64,000 nucleotides of DNA, taken from assembly GCA_050949255.1 (NCBI GenBank), contig JBMNFJ010000017.1, forward strand, positions 248,001 to 312,000, given 5' to 3'. Origin of the DNA: UBA3941 sp002385665 (GTDB taxonomy: Bacteria > Bacillota > Clostridia > Caldicoprobacterales > UBA3941). Position 1 is the first letter of the stretch. Each line of letters begins with the position of its first letter. The translations under genes and the position numbers were made by a program. Below the pieces are notes generated by a model, which did no database searches, was not told the origin of the DNA, and saw nothing but the letters and a program-made list of their open reading frames with translations. Below, in pieces: positions 17,425 through 26,522 of this stretch.

Positions 17425-18249
17425 CTAAATTGTTATCTCAAATCCGTCGTATGCGGCTATAAACCCATTTTCTCTTGCCAGGTTGTTCAGGTCGTCGTAG
17501 TAAGGCCCATAGGAATGGGCAAAATGGGTTATTATAAAGGTGGTTTGGGCATCCGCCGTTCCTTCGCTGTACATCCTATCCCTGACCCTGATGTTGTCCG
17601 GCAGGCCCATATGGGTGAAATAGGAACATTCCTGACCAACGGTAGTGCAGTCCAATATAACGCCGTCAAACTTAAAGTTCTTTAGCCCGGACCAGGTCTC
17701 CTCACCAAAATAACCGCTGTCATGACCATAGAGGAGGGTCCTGTCTCTCTTTTGGATCACATATATAAAGCAGTCTTGTTTTGGATCGTGATTTGCCGGT
17801 AGGGGTGTAATTCTATAGTTGTCTATGAGGTATGTCTCATATGCCTTAAATAGACCAAACTTTAGATATGGGGTCTTGTCCGACTCGGTCATGCCTATAT
17901 CCTCCAAGGCCTGGCCAATATCCTTGTTCCCGTAAACCCTTAAGGGTTCCTGCCTATCATGCAATCCAAAAGGCGGCGCGATTTTGCTTAAATCATGGGG
18001 GTAAAAGTGATCTGAATGGGCATGGGTAAAGATTATATTCTTCACTTTGGTCAGATCCAACCTGCCATAAAGGCACCTTGCATAGGTATCCGAGGAAAAG
18101 TCCACCAAAAGGGATTCGTCGATTAAGCAGGAACTGCGCATTCTAAAATTGATTGGATCCATGGTCCTGACCCTCTTGCAATGCTCGCATTCACAGAATA
18201 AGGCGGGAAAGCCTTCCGACGCCCCTGTGCCGTTAAACGTAACCTTCAT
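17425..18249 (-). CDS. PhnP-like metallo-beta-lactamase-fold phosphodiesterase
   Basis: About 274 aa. The N-terminal CECEHCKRVR zinc-binding cysteine cluster, the FTHAHSDHFYPHD metal motif, ANHDPKQD and the C-terminal THFAHS are arranged as in PhnP, the phosphoribosyl cyclic phosphodiesterase of phosphonate breakdown. The ATG at 18249 (AAAGGGGAT upstream) is chosen; the 31-residue hydrophobic extension to 18342 would overlap the MFS gene upstream. No other phn gene is visible, so another cyclic phosphate ester may be the substrate. It is probably co-transcribed with the organophosphate-type transporter 53 nt upstream. Confidence 0.82.
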   Translation of the reverse strand: MKVTFNGTGASEGFPALFCECEHCKRVRTMDPINFRMRSSCLIDESLLVDFSSDTYARCLYGRLDLTKVKNIIFTHAHSDHFYPHDLSKIAPPFGLHDRQEPLRVYGNKDIGQALEDIGMTESDKTPYLKFGLFKAYETYLIDNYRITPLPANHDPKQDCFIYVIQKRDRTLLYGHDSGYFGEETWSGLKNFKFDGVILDCTTVGQECSYFTHMGLPDNIRVRDRMYSEGTADAQTTFIITHFAHSYGPYYDDLNNLARENGFIAAYDGFEITI

Positions 18250-18302
18250 CTGTGCTATCCCCTTTACCAGTATTTGTATAATTATTAATATTATTATTAA
18301 AC

Positions 18303-19607
18303 CTACCCTATGTTCGGCCCCTTGCTTATCCTGCGTATCCAAAGCACGCTAGCCCCTAAAAGGGTAGAAAAGATCCATATAGCCAGAATCCCATTCCATC
18401 CCCAGTAGTCAGACATGGCTCCGGTCACGACCCCGGACATTCCAGCCCCCATATAGTTGGAAAAGTTTAAGAAGCCCGCAACAGCAGAGGTTTTGTTGAT
18501 CTTTGCATACCCCATAGGTATTACACTCATAAGTAGGGTATTGGCCCCATACATACAGGCTGAACAGCTACCCAATAAGATGACCCCTAATAATACGCTG
18601 TACCGCCCTAACAGAAACAACCCTAAAATTGCAAGGGCTGAACCACTGAGCAAGGTCATTATGGCCAGGTCGTGATTATAACGAAACTTTTTATTTAACC
18701 AGCCCGAAAGGAAAATCCCACCAAAGTTCATTAAAGGAATCAAGAGTACATAGGTTGTGGTAGACCCTAAGTCCAGGCCCTGGGTTTCCATCAGGTAGGA
18801 CGGGCCCCAGAGGGTTATTCCCTCTTTGACAATCCCCTGGGTTACACAGGAGATGGCAATGATCCAAAGCCTGTTTTCCATAATAAAGCCTATAAACGAT
18901 GTGCCACGCTTCCCACCTGCATCGTCTCTGCTGTCCTCATGAGTACCTGTATTGGATATCTCCGGAGAAAGTTCCGCATAATCATGCTGGAAAGGTTCCG
19001 GCCTTATCAGTAAAATCCAAATAAATCCATATATCGCTACGATTATACCCGGAACTAAAAAGATCCATGACCAACGGGCATTGGACAACACTTGCCCCAA
19101 CAGCCCCCAGGATATAAGGAATCCGCCCACCATTGAGGTGGATATGCCTACGGAAACCCGGGTATTCTCCTCCCTGTGAAACCATCTGGAAAGGATTCTC
19201 ACTATGGGTCCCCAGAGCATGGACTGAAAGTATCCATTGAACATCCACAGGATCACCATGACAACCAGGGTAGGAGCAAGTCCAAAGAAGATATTGATCA
19301 GGGCAGAAACCAACAAACCGAAAAATATAAAAATCCTCCCGGAGATCCTATCACCTATATAGCCATTTATTAATTGTCCAATGCCATAGGCCCAAAAAAA
19401 GGAACTCCCCACCAGACCTAGACTGGTCTTGCTATATCCAAGGGATTGACTGATACTTGGTATAGCAATTGACATGTTTACCCTGCAAAGGTATGCGCAG
19501 GCATAAGCAAGCCAACAAAGTATAAAAACCTTTCTGCCTTCATGCTTGATATCTGCTTCACCTATTACTGCCTTGTTTTTGTATCTCCCCAAGCTGCTAA
19601 TCCCCAA
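18303..19607 (-). CDS. MFS transporter, organophosphate:phosphate antiporter-like
   Basis: About 434 aa with 12 hydrophobic segments. The loop GQLINGYIGDRISGR after helix 2-3, the first-helix CWLAYACAYLCRVNMS and LWMFNGYFQSMLWGPIVRILS resemble the OPA subfamily (GlpT, UhpT). TTG at 19607 with GGAGG about 8 nt upstream is the likely start; the TTG at 19622 overlaps that site. Its neighbour is a PhnP-like phosphodiesterase, so uptake of an organophosphate that is then hydrolysed is plausible (inference). Confidence 0.85.
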   Translation of the reverse strand: MGISSLGRYKNKAVIGEADIKHEGRKVFILCWLAYACAYLCRVNMSIAIPSISQSLGYSKTSLGLVGSSFFWAYGIGQLINGYIGDRISGRIFIFFGLLVSALINIFFGLAPTLVVMVILWMFNGYFQSMLWGPIVRILSRWFHREENTRVSVGISTSMVGGFLISWGLLGQVLSNARWSWIFLVPGIIVAIYGFIWILLIRPEPFQHDYAELSPEISNTGTHEDSRDDAGGKRGTSFIGFIMENRLWIIAISCVTQGIVKEGITLWGPSYLMETQGLDLGSTTTYVLLIPLMNFGGIFLSGWLNKKFRYNHDLAIMTLLSGSALAILGLFLLGRYSVLLGVILLGSCSACMYGANTLLMSVIPMGYAKINKTSAVAGFLNFSNYMGAGMSGVVTGAMSDYWGWNGILAIWIFSTLLGASVLWIRRISKGPNIG

Positions 19608-19697
19608 GGTACTGTCCTCCAAAATCCTATTCCCTGATAACTCTTTATTTCATTTGTACATTATTTTTGCTAATCCCAAATGCTGGTAACCTGCCCT

Positions 19698-20360
19698 TTA
19701 TTCCGCCTCATAGGGTAAATCCTGCTGTCTCAGCCTATATATCAGGAATTTCTCTTTCTTGTCCTTCATCCCCGGGGTCTTAACCTTATTTATAATCTCA
19801 AATAGGGTGTCCTTCCTTAGGAACTGCTTATATATAGCCGTAGGATAGTAAATTAAAAGATCTACAGAACGCGGATGCTCCTTTACAGAGTCCAGGATAT
19901 TATTGATGACCTTTCTGAAAATTTTTATGGAAAAGGGATTAAAAAAATAGAATCGATTCTCCGTCGGTTTTATTTCATAGTTTTCTGCCGGGCCATACAA
20001 AATCCTGATAGGAGCCTTTATATGCTTGGCCCTGTGCAAATAGGCATTTTTGTTTCTCAAAGCCTCTTCATAGGTCTTGTCATTGGCTTCAATTCCTGTT
20101 ACCGGGATCCCAAATCTGTTGTGAATATAGAAGATTACCCGACCCCTTCCACATCCAAAATCCACAAGCTCATCCGTTTTATCCAAACTATATGTCTCAA
20201 AGAGTTTATCCAGGGCGATGTAAGGCGTGGCCTCATAGCGATTGTAGTGTACTACACCCCTGTGCCATTCCCTGATCCCTGTAGTCCTGACCCTAAGTGC
20301 CCTGTCCGCTAACCTCTCAGCCATTAAAAAATACCCCCAATTGTTCTCTATGGTTTTCAC
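19698..20360 (-). CDS. Class I SAM-dependent methyltransferase
   Basis: About 208-220 aa. Motif I VDFGCGRGRV, an acidic end of strand 2 (GIEAND) and a later FFFNPF-like FYFFNPFS (motif IV position) identify a Rossmann-fold methyltransferase. The substrate is unknown; the NPF motif recalls small-molecule or protein methyltransferases rather than rRNA ones. The start is uncertain: GTG at 20360 lies on top of its GAGAAGG site, and ATG at 20324 has GGGGG nine nt upstream. It appears monocistronic. Confidence 0.8.
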   Translation of the reverse strand: MKTIENNWGYFLMAERLADRALRVRTTGIREWHRGVVHYNRYEATPYIALDKLFETYSLDKTDELVDFGCGRGRVIFYIHNRFGIPVTGIEANDKTYEEALRNKNAYLHRAKHIKAPIRILYGPAENYEIKPTENRFYFFNPFSIKIFRKVINNILDSVKEHPRSVDLLIYYPTAIYKQFLRKDTLFEIINKVKTPGMKDKKEKFLIYRLRQQDLPYEAE

Positions 20361-20856
20361 CTTCTCATTGTTTATATAATCTTACTATAGATCTATACAA
20401 TTGTCCAAATTTCTGCAGTTGCGATAGATTTACAGGCATATATACAAACGCTTTAATAACTCTATAATGAAGACGCTTGGGATATTCTAACCTTTACTTT
20501 ACTCCAATAATTCCAACTTAGTGGAAACCCTTGCATCCTACCAGTTGATTCTAAATATGAGAAATCCTATCCTTAATTTTTTTACTTTTCTCACTGACTA
20601 AGTAATCAAATAGTTCCCTATTTGTTAAAGTTTACTTCATCAATATATTCTCCCCCATTATTTAAGCTAAAAAAGCAAACTTCTTCTTTCTGTTTTTACA
20701 GTATATATAAATTATATTCTATGGATTACACTCATTTATGATATGGTTACCTATGTCTGATAAAACTACGGTTTTTTGTAGCATCTGAAATCGTTGCAGA
20801 TATCATACCTGATACAGCTATTTATTTTAGCTGCTACACTACTATAATAGTTAGTT
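20361..20856. other. AT-rich intergenic region, no intact gene seen
   Basis: About 500 nt between the methyltransferase gene start and the end of the arr gene. Short frames only. One minus-strand frame near 20762-20826 reads IAVSGMISATISDATKN and could be a decayed gene end, but I cannot assign it. No riboswitch motif or strong terminator was found. Confidence 0.5.
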
Positions 20857-21606
20857 TCAGTTAATAATTTTGCCTTTATTCTTAGCTAGTTTTTCCTCCC
20901 ATTCTTGTCGTTCTGAATGAGTCAGTTTTTCCCAGTCCGTTATTTCTCCTAAGACTTTTAGAGGTTCTTGTGAGCGATAAGAACGTGTTAGGTTACCAGG
21001 GAATTTCTTGTCAGCTACATTAGGGTCGTTTTCAAATTCACCGGTAGGTTCTACGACATAAACACGTTCTTTGCCTTTCCCTTTTGCCAGTGCTGCAGCA
21101 AGGCCCGCACCATTGATATTTGCTGCGAAATAAATGTGATTCATTTTTAGATCTTTTTCGTAATTGGATTCCTTACCCGCTGTCAGTAAATCGCCAACTT
21201 GTAAATCTGCCTTTGTTCCATGATAAAATGGGCCAGTGTCAGTTGGTTTGCCTTGATATGAATGAGATAGTTCGAAATTTTTTCTGGCATTTTCAGTATC
21301 ATTCAATTCTTCATAACATTTAGCGATATTTAAATATAAAGTTGGGTAAGCGCTCCTAACATTTTCATCATTAATTTTTAGAGCAAAGCCCAAAGATTTT
21401 TCCATCCACTTTAACTTATCGTCGACACTTTTTTGCCTTATACCTAAATGATAAGCTACAATAAATCTTTCATAGTCATCACTTGTTTGGTCCCACGCTT
21501 TAAGAAAAACATCCATAGCATCATCTAAATTCCCACTTTCCTCCAGGGCCATTCCTTTCATACAGAGCTGGATAATAGGGTTGCGCGGGTCAAATTTCGC
21601 ACTCAT
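20857..21606 (-). CDS. arr: Rifampin ADP-ribosyltransferase (Arr) with N-terminal TPR-like domain
   Basis: At 249 aa. Residues 125-249 match Arr, which inactivates rifamycins by transferring ADP-ribose from NAD+. GPFYHGTKADLQVGDLL, HIYFAA, VEPTG and KKFPGN are present. His129, Tyr159 and Asp194 are spaced exactly as the H19-Y49-D84 triad of the mycobacterial enzyme. Residues 1-118 carry two TPR-like helical pairs (GMALEESGNLDDAMDVFLKA, LNIAKCYEELNDTENARKN). Similar fused forms occur in other Firmicutes as far as I recall. AGGAGG precedes the ATG. It suggests intrinsic rifamycin resistance. Confidence 0.92.
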   Translation of the reverse strand: MSAKFDPRNPIIQLCMKGMALEESGNLDDAMDVFLKAWDQTSDDYERFIVAYHLGIRQKSVDDKLKWMEKSLGFALKINDENVRSAYPTLYLNIAKCYEELNDTENARKNFELSHSYQGKPTDTGPFYHGTKADLQVGDLLTAGKESNYEKDLKMNHIYFAANINGAGLAAALAKGKGKERVYVVEPTGEFENDPNVADKKFPGNLTRSYRSQEPLKVLGEITDWEKLTHSERQEWEEKLAKNKGKIIN

Positions 21607-21639
21607 ATTTTTCCTCCTAAATTTATTGAGTTTTTATAA

Positions 21640-22038
21640 TCATTTGTGATACGGCTCTTTGTTTATAATACGATAGGCCCTGTATATCTGTTCGTATAGT
21701 ATTACCAGCATCAAGTCCTTGTGAAGATCCATCTGGGATATTTCGAGGGAATAGTCTACCCTTGTCCTCTTATAATCCTCATCGAAGACAATAACTACAT
21801 CGCTCATTCCGTCCACTCCCAGGGATGATATCTTTTCTGCCAATTCTTCCGAAGAAATAGCTGCGCCACCCCTGGCTACTTTAATCACATAATCCTTGTC
21901 CCTTATGAACTTACCCGGATCTTTGGTAAATTTCAATTCAAGCCTGCAATACCTGGCAAGCCTTTTGGCATACTCCTTAACGGCTTCCCTGGCAAAGCCG
22001 TTCTCGATCTTATCCTTACTAATTATCCTTATCTTCAT
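21640..22038 (-). CDS. Degenerate RlmH paralogue (SPOUT fold, SAM motif lost)
   Basis: At 132 aa (canonical RlmH about 155-160). It aligns with RlmH at both ends: MKIRIISKDKI...EYAKRLARYCRLEL at the N-terminus and LYEQIYRAYRIINKEPYHK at the C-terminus, including the conserved Tyr-His tail. The SAM-binding GGSxG motif is replaced by VVIVFDEDYKRTR, and FPHQ by DLHKD. About 20 residues are missing before the middle. On its own it should not bind SAM in the usual way. GGGAAGCAG precedes the ATG. It may be an inactive relative, or a partner of the tail-less RlmH at 30048-30503 (see findings). Confidence 0.85.
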   Translation of the reverse strand: MKIRIISKDKIENGFAREAVKEYAKRLARYCRLELKFTKDPGKFIRDKDYVIKVARGGAAISSEELAEKISSLGVDGMSDVVIVFDEDYKRTRVDYSLEISQMDLHKDLMLVILYEQIYRAYRIINKEPYHK

Positions 22039-22103
22039 CTGCTTCCCGTCTAATCTTTATATTTGACCTAAGTTTAAAAGCAGCCATTGTGAAATATAAC
22101 AGC

Positions 22104-23174
22104 CTAACGCAAAAAGTCCCTGCAGGCGTTTACATAGGCCACCACATTCTCCCAAGGCACATCCGGTTCCAGAACATGTGTCGGGGCCACAAGGAGCCCT
22201 CCCTTATCCCCGGCCATGGACAGGTTCTTAAAGACTTCCCTTCTTACATCTTCAGGACTCCCATAGGGCATTGTGGTTTGGGTGCCTATAGTACCATAGA
22301 AGGAAATCCTATCGCCAAACATGTCATAAATCTTCCCAAAGTCCATACTTTCGGGTTGGATTGGGTTTAAAACATCTATACCTACCTCAATCAGGTGAGG
22401 AATAAAGGGATATATGTATCCACAGGAATGATAGATAACCAATATGTCCGGATTAATTTCCTTGGCTGTAGAGATAACCTTCCTAAGCCGGGGTTTAATC
22501 CAGGTACAGTATAGGTCCTCGCTCATCAATATGGTCTCCTGCATCCCTATATCGTCACCCAAAAAGAGGATATCGGCACCGGCCCGGGTATAGGCCTCTG
22601 CCTGGAGGCACCTAATATCCGTAACCCTGTCCAACAGGTATTCTGCCTTGGGATCGTCGGTCATCATATCAACCATCAATTCTTCCATTCCCCGCAAATA
22701 CCAGGCTATCTCCCAAATAGTGCATTGCATATTTGCAACGGAAGCCAGCCCCCTCTTGTGTATTGTATTAACCTCAGCTTTCAGAGATTCTAAACTTGTG
22801 CCGTTGAATTCAGGAAAGGGATAGGTGATTATCTGTTCCCTATCCTCTATATTTTCAAGGGGGTGCAGCATACGATTAAAATGTACTGCAGATGAACTAA
22901 TGTATAGATGGCCTACACCCCATAGATCAATTTCAGCATCGGGAAACAGGTCGGAGTCGTAATACCTCTTAAACTCTTCCCTTTCCTGTTCAACCAGGAT
23001 TGGATACCCAATGTCCCTATATGAGAAGCCATAGTAGTCCCTATAGTCCATGTCCGACCCCGTCTCTTCCCGGTACCTTTCAACAAGTGCGGGACTTAAC
23101 TCAAAGTGTATTGGAACATGGCTATAGCCCTGGCGTTTGAATAAGGATAAAAGATCCTCACGTTTGTTCAACAT
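22104..23174 (-). CDS. Uroporphyrinogen decarboxylase (URO-D) family protein
   Basis: A 356-aa TIM-barrel protein. The C-terminal half has the family pattern GADILFLGDDIGMQ, VIYHSCGYIYPFIPHLIEVGIDVLNPIQPE and FYGTIGTQTTMPYGSPEDVR, as in URO-D relatives such as corrinoid methyltransferase MtaA/CmuA. The HSCG and NPIQ motifs are typical of the methyltransferase-like branch, not of haem synthesis. AAAGGGGTG precedes the ATG. It is the last gene of the nucleoside-hydrolase operon (46-nt gap); its role there is unknown. Confidence 0.82.
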   Translation of the reverse strand: MLNKREDLLSLFKRQGYSHVPIHFELSPALVERYREETGSDMDYRDYYGFSYRDIGYPILVEQEREEFKRYYDSDLFPDAEIDLWGVGHLYISSSAVHFNRMLHPLENIEDREQIITYPFPEFNGTSLESLKAEVNTIHKRGLASVANMQCTIWEIAWYLRGMEELMVDMMTDDPKAEYLLDRVTDIRCLQAEAYTRAGADILFLGDDIGMQETILMSEDLYCTWIKPRLRKVISTAKEINPDILVIYHSCGYIYPFIPHLIEVGIDVLNPIQPESMDFGKIYDMFGDRISFYGTIGTQTTMPYGSPEDVRREVFKNLSMAGDKGGLLVAPTHVLEPDVPWENVVAYVNACRDFLR

Positions 23175-23220
23175 CCTGCACCCCTTTACAGTCTATATTC
23201 TTTTATCTGACGGGATAAAA

Positions 23221-24165
23221 TCACCCCATGCTATCCCTGGATGTCAAAAATTGCTCTACCTCTTCTGCCTTGGGCAGGGAGGGCTGTGCCCCCATTCTGC
23301 TGACGCACAAGGCACCCACCGCGTTGGCATACGCAATAGCTCTTCTTATATCGCCATATTCCAACATTTTGATTGCCATGGCTGCAGTAAAGGAGTCCCC
23401 GGCAGCGGTTGAATCTACGGCATTAACCCTATAGGCAGGAAAAATATCATGGGTATCGTTGCCTTTTTCATAGAGCAGTGCACCCCTTTTCCCCATTTTT
23501 ATCACCACATAGGTTGCATCGCTGGCATCTGCCAGTTTTTTTGCTGCTCTAAGGCCGCTCTCCCAGTCGTCAACCTTAATTCCGGTGAGAGTCCTTGCTT
23601 CACTCTCGTTAGGACTTATAACATGAATACCCTTGAACTTTTCCAGAGAGATATCCTTGGCCGGTCCGGTATCCAAAATGACAGGGATACTGGCAGCCTT
23701 GGCCTTATCAAACGCATAATATACCATGTCCAAAGGAATTTCCAATTGCATAATTATTGCATCATAGGCTTGTTCCATAGCCCTGTCGATGTCACAACGG
23801 GTGATGGCGTCGTTGGCCCCCGGAAATACCATGATGCGGTTCTCCCCGTCCGCTTCTACGGGTATCACTGCAAGCCCTGTCTGATGTTCATCATCGATTT
23901 TTAAAAAGGAGGTATCTATATTATCATCTCTTAGATTGTCCAATAGAATTCTTCCATTGGAATCATTTCCGATCCGACCGCAAAAGGTAACCCTTCCGCC
24001 CAGCCTGGCTGCGGCAACGGCCTGATTCGCCCCTTTACCTCCAGGTATGTAGGAATAGCTCCTACCCAAAACAGTTTCTCCCGCCTCGGGTACCTTTTCA
24101 AGTTCCATAACCAAATCCATATTGATACTACCTATGACCAGCAGCCTTATAGCTTCCCCATCCAC
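23221..24165 (-). CDS. rbsK: Ribokinase
   Basis: About 314 aa, a PfkB-family sugar kinase phosphorylating ribose to ribose-5-phosphate. It shows the N-terminal VIGSINMDLV, GGKGANQAVAAARLGG, GNDSNG and the C-terminal anion hole and catalytic base DSTAAGDSFTAA. The normal motif is DTTGAGD; here it is STAAGD, still with the catalytic Asp. GTG at 24165 with AAGGAGG 8 nt upstream is the likely start. It lies 26 nt after the nucleoside hydrolase gene, whose product would release ribose. Confidence 0.92.
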   Translation of the reverse strand: MDGEAIRLLVIGSINMDLVMELEKVPEAGETVLGRSYSYIPGGKGANQAVAAARLGGRVTFCGRIGNDSNGRILLDNLRDDNIDTSFLKIDDEHQTGLAVIPVEADGENRIMVFPGANDAITRCDIDRAMEQAYDAIIMQLEIPLDMVYYAFDKAKAASIPVILDTGPAKDISLEKFKGIHVISPNESEARTLTGIKVDDWESGLRAAKKLADASDATYVVIKMGKRGALLYEKGNDTHDIFPAYRVNAVDSTAAGDSFTAAMAIKMLEYGDIRRAIAYANAVGALCVSRMGAQPSLPKAEEVEQFLTSRDSMG

Positions 24166-24191
24166 GGTATATTCCTCCTTTATCAACCAGC

Positions 24192-25103
24192 CTACTTCGA
24201 AAGTTTTTTAAATACATCCCCGAATATGGGATCCCTATGTATAAAGTTAGCACACCTTATCAGATGCCTCGATCTATCAAAACTCCAGGTAACTTGATCC
24301 GTAACCATGGGACTATGGGTTAGGTAGGTGGGCACCCAGTCAGGGTTGTTTAACCATGCAATAGTTGAGATATCCCAAATGACCTTGGACCATGCATATG
24401 GATCTTTGGTATAATTTCTTACTATATCCGTTAGGTATGTGCCTATTTGACTCTTGCCGTCCAGGTAGTACTCCAATTCGCTGATATTGGTCAATAGATG
24501 GGTGGTAACCCCCATGCAGGGTATCTGAACCAGGGGAACGCCACTGTCAAAGATTATCCTGGCAGCGAGTACATCCTGTCCCAGATTAAATTCCCTGGTA
24601 TCGGGCCAGTAGTGAGCATGTCCGCCCAGCCACACGACGACGATCTTTTTAATAATTTCCGGCTCTATAAGCATAGCGGAAGCGACGTTGGTTATTGCCC
24701 CTATGGCTACCACATAGAGGGGATCATCGTCGGCAGATGCCATTGCCCTTTCAACGAGATCTTCCACGGCCTCACTTTTTTGTGGTTTATCAATTTCCTT
24801 TAGATAATCCGTTGAACCCCTGAACACGGTTTCCATAGGTGTGTCTAATAGCCTGAGAATATTTTTAATCTCACGATAACTGCGCTCCATGCCATCTTTA
24901 GGACCTGTAGACCTGTCGTTAAAGAAAGGGGCCGCATATACAGCCTCAAGATCAATCCTGTCTTCGGATCTTAAGGCATAGGCTAAAGCGAACTGATCGT
25001 CCACTTCATTGTAGGTATCGGTATCCAATACCATTCTTACCTTGCCTGTCGGTGGTTCCAGTCTTCTGATCAAAAATTCGGTGGAAAGTTTCGGAAAAAT
25101 CAA
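24192..25103 (-). CDS. Inosine-uridine type nucleoside hydrolase
   Basis: At 303 aa it has the calcium-binding DTDTYNEVDDQFAL motif near residue 26 (family pattern DxDxxxDD). It also carries VVAIGAITNVASAM, WLGGHAHYW and EFNLGQDVLAA in the right order for IUNH-family N-ribohydrolases. It would split nucleosides into base and ribose. TTG start at 25103 with GAGGTGACTTATA upstream. It is followed by ribokinase and preceded by a membrane-bound XRE regulator, forming a salvage operon. Confidence 0.9.
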   Translation of the reverse strand: MIFPKLSTEFLIRRLEPPTGKVRMVLDTDTYNEVDDQFALAYALRSEDRIDLEAVYAAPFFNDRSTGPKDGMERSYREIKNILRLLDTPMETVFRGSTDYLKEIDKPQKSEAVEDLVERAMASADDDPLYVVAIGAITNVASAMLIEPEIIKKIVVVWLGGHAHYWPDTREFNLGQDVLAARIIFDSGVPLVQIPCMGVTTHLLTNISELEYYLDGKSQIGTYLTDIVRNYTKDPYAWSKVIWDISTIAWLNNPDWVPTYLTHSPMVTDQVTWSFDRSRHLIRCANFIHRDPIFGDVFKKLSK

Positions 25104-25120
25104 TATAAGTCACCTCATCC

Positions 25121-26323
25121 TTATGATAATTGTATCTTAGCCCTTTTCCTATAGTATATCGCTACGATGGCTCCTATTTCAACCAAATAAACCAGAAAAA
25201 AACCTATATTGGGCATTACCATGATAATCTTTCCCCATGGTACGCTTCCAACAGCGTATTTCCTATAGGTATATATGGTAAATGGAAAAAATCCCCGCTT
25301 GCCGTCATAAATGACAGGACCCGTGACACCTTCTTGCCGGTTAACGTATGTATGGAGTACCCTATTTTCTCTATCGCTTGTGTCTCCTTGATAGACCCTT
25401 TCTTCGTAACTGGTGATTTCCGTATTTATAATATCCGCCAGAAAGTCCTCCTCATTCTTCCCAGCTTTTCGGCTTATAAACCAATGTGCACCTAAGGTAA
25501 TAACAAGTATCCCTGTGAGAATAAGCCCATATTTCTTCTTCAAATCCAGATTAAACAGATAAATATCATTTTCCTTTTCTCCAAGGGTGTATATTCTTTT
25601 TCGGATAAGAATAAAATCCCATAAATCACTGATGACCAAGCACAGAGCCAATGCTATTGCTCCGTACAGGAGCCCTAATTTAAGCCAAGACCTCCCCATT
25701 ACACCAAATAGCGGATCACCCGTTAAAATAAGGGGTAACGTTATAGCAAAAAAGACCACACCTAAAAGAAGGACCCTCCTGATCAATAGCGAAACGGATT
25801 GTCTGTAACAGTTTAGTTCTTTCCCTTCAAATTCGTCATCAGACACTTTTAATAAGGCTATGTTGGTAATGATAATCTCATACAGGATTCCTGTCATAAA
25901 AAAGAACGCAGCCACAAAAAAACCAAGGTATCCACGGTTATATCCAAAGTTACATATCATTGCAGCAATCAAACCTGTAACCATGATTCCAATGGAAATC
26001 AAACTTTGATTTCTGGCCTTGGATAAATTTATTTTTAGTAACCTCTTTAGTTGTCTTTGACCTCTTTTGCTCAATTCGTCGTCAAATTTTGGATTATCAT
26101 CATGGACTGAAGAGTTACGCTCTCCCCGTAAAAGCTCATCGCTTGTAACTTGAAATATATGGGCGATTATAGGAATCAAAGAAAGATCCGGTGCCCCTTC
26201 TCCCCTTTCCCATCGGCTGACAGTCTTATCCGATACGCTTAATTTATCTGCCAGATCCGCTTGGGTCATGCCATTTGCCTTCCTGAGAGCCGCTATAAAG
26301 CTACCCATGGATTTTCTAACCAT
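25121..26323 (-). CDS. XRE-family regulator with membrane-spanning C-terminal domain
   Basis: A 400-aa protein. Residues 5-65 are a Cro/C1-type helix-turn-helix (MTQADLADKLSVSDKTVSRWERGEG). Residues about 110-390 hold five to six transmembrane helices with a soluble extracytoplasmic loop near 300-350. Such membrane-tethered XRE proteins may sense envelope or transport states. ATG at 26323 with GGAGG upstream. The nucleoside hydrolase start is only 17 nt after its stop, so it probably heads and regulates that operon (inference). Confidence 0.85.
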   Translation of the reverse strand: MVRKSMGSFIAALRKANGMTQADLADKLSVSDKTVSRWERGEGAPDLSLIPIIAHIFQVTSDELLRGERNSSVHDDNPKFDDELSKRGQRQLKRLLKINLSKARNQSLISIGIMVTGLIAAMICNFGYNRGYLGFFVAAFFFMTGILYEIIITNIALLKVSDDEFEGKELNCYRQSVSLLIRRVLLLGVVFFAITLPLILTGDPLFGVMGRSWLKLGLLYGAIALALCLVISDLWDFILIRKRIYTLGEKENDIYLFNLDLKKKYGLILTGILVITLGAHWFISRKAGKNEEDFLADIINTEITSYEERVYQGDTSDRENRVLHTYVNRQEGVTGPVIYDGKRGFFPFTIYTYRKYAVGSVPWGKIIMVMPNIGFFLVYLVEIGAIVAIYYRKRAKIQLS

Positions 26324-26522
26324 TGTAAAACCTCCATATTCTCATAAGGATATTCAAATCACAATTTATGATTGAAAACATCTCCGGATAATAAAATTCT
26401 AACAATCCGATAGCAGAAAATCCACCCAGCAGACTAAGAATCTGTCTCAACTTTTGAGAATACGTTTATAACGGCTAAAATTTGGTGCCTTGTTATAAAA
26501 ATTCTAACCTATTAGGAGTGTG

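Noticed and set aside
26387..26515. Direct repeats of the type TAAAATTCTAAC flanking the XRE promoter region
   Set aside because: Short and AT-rich, about 105 nt apart; expected by chance at this base composition.
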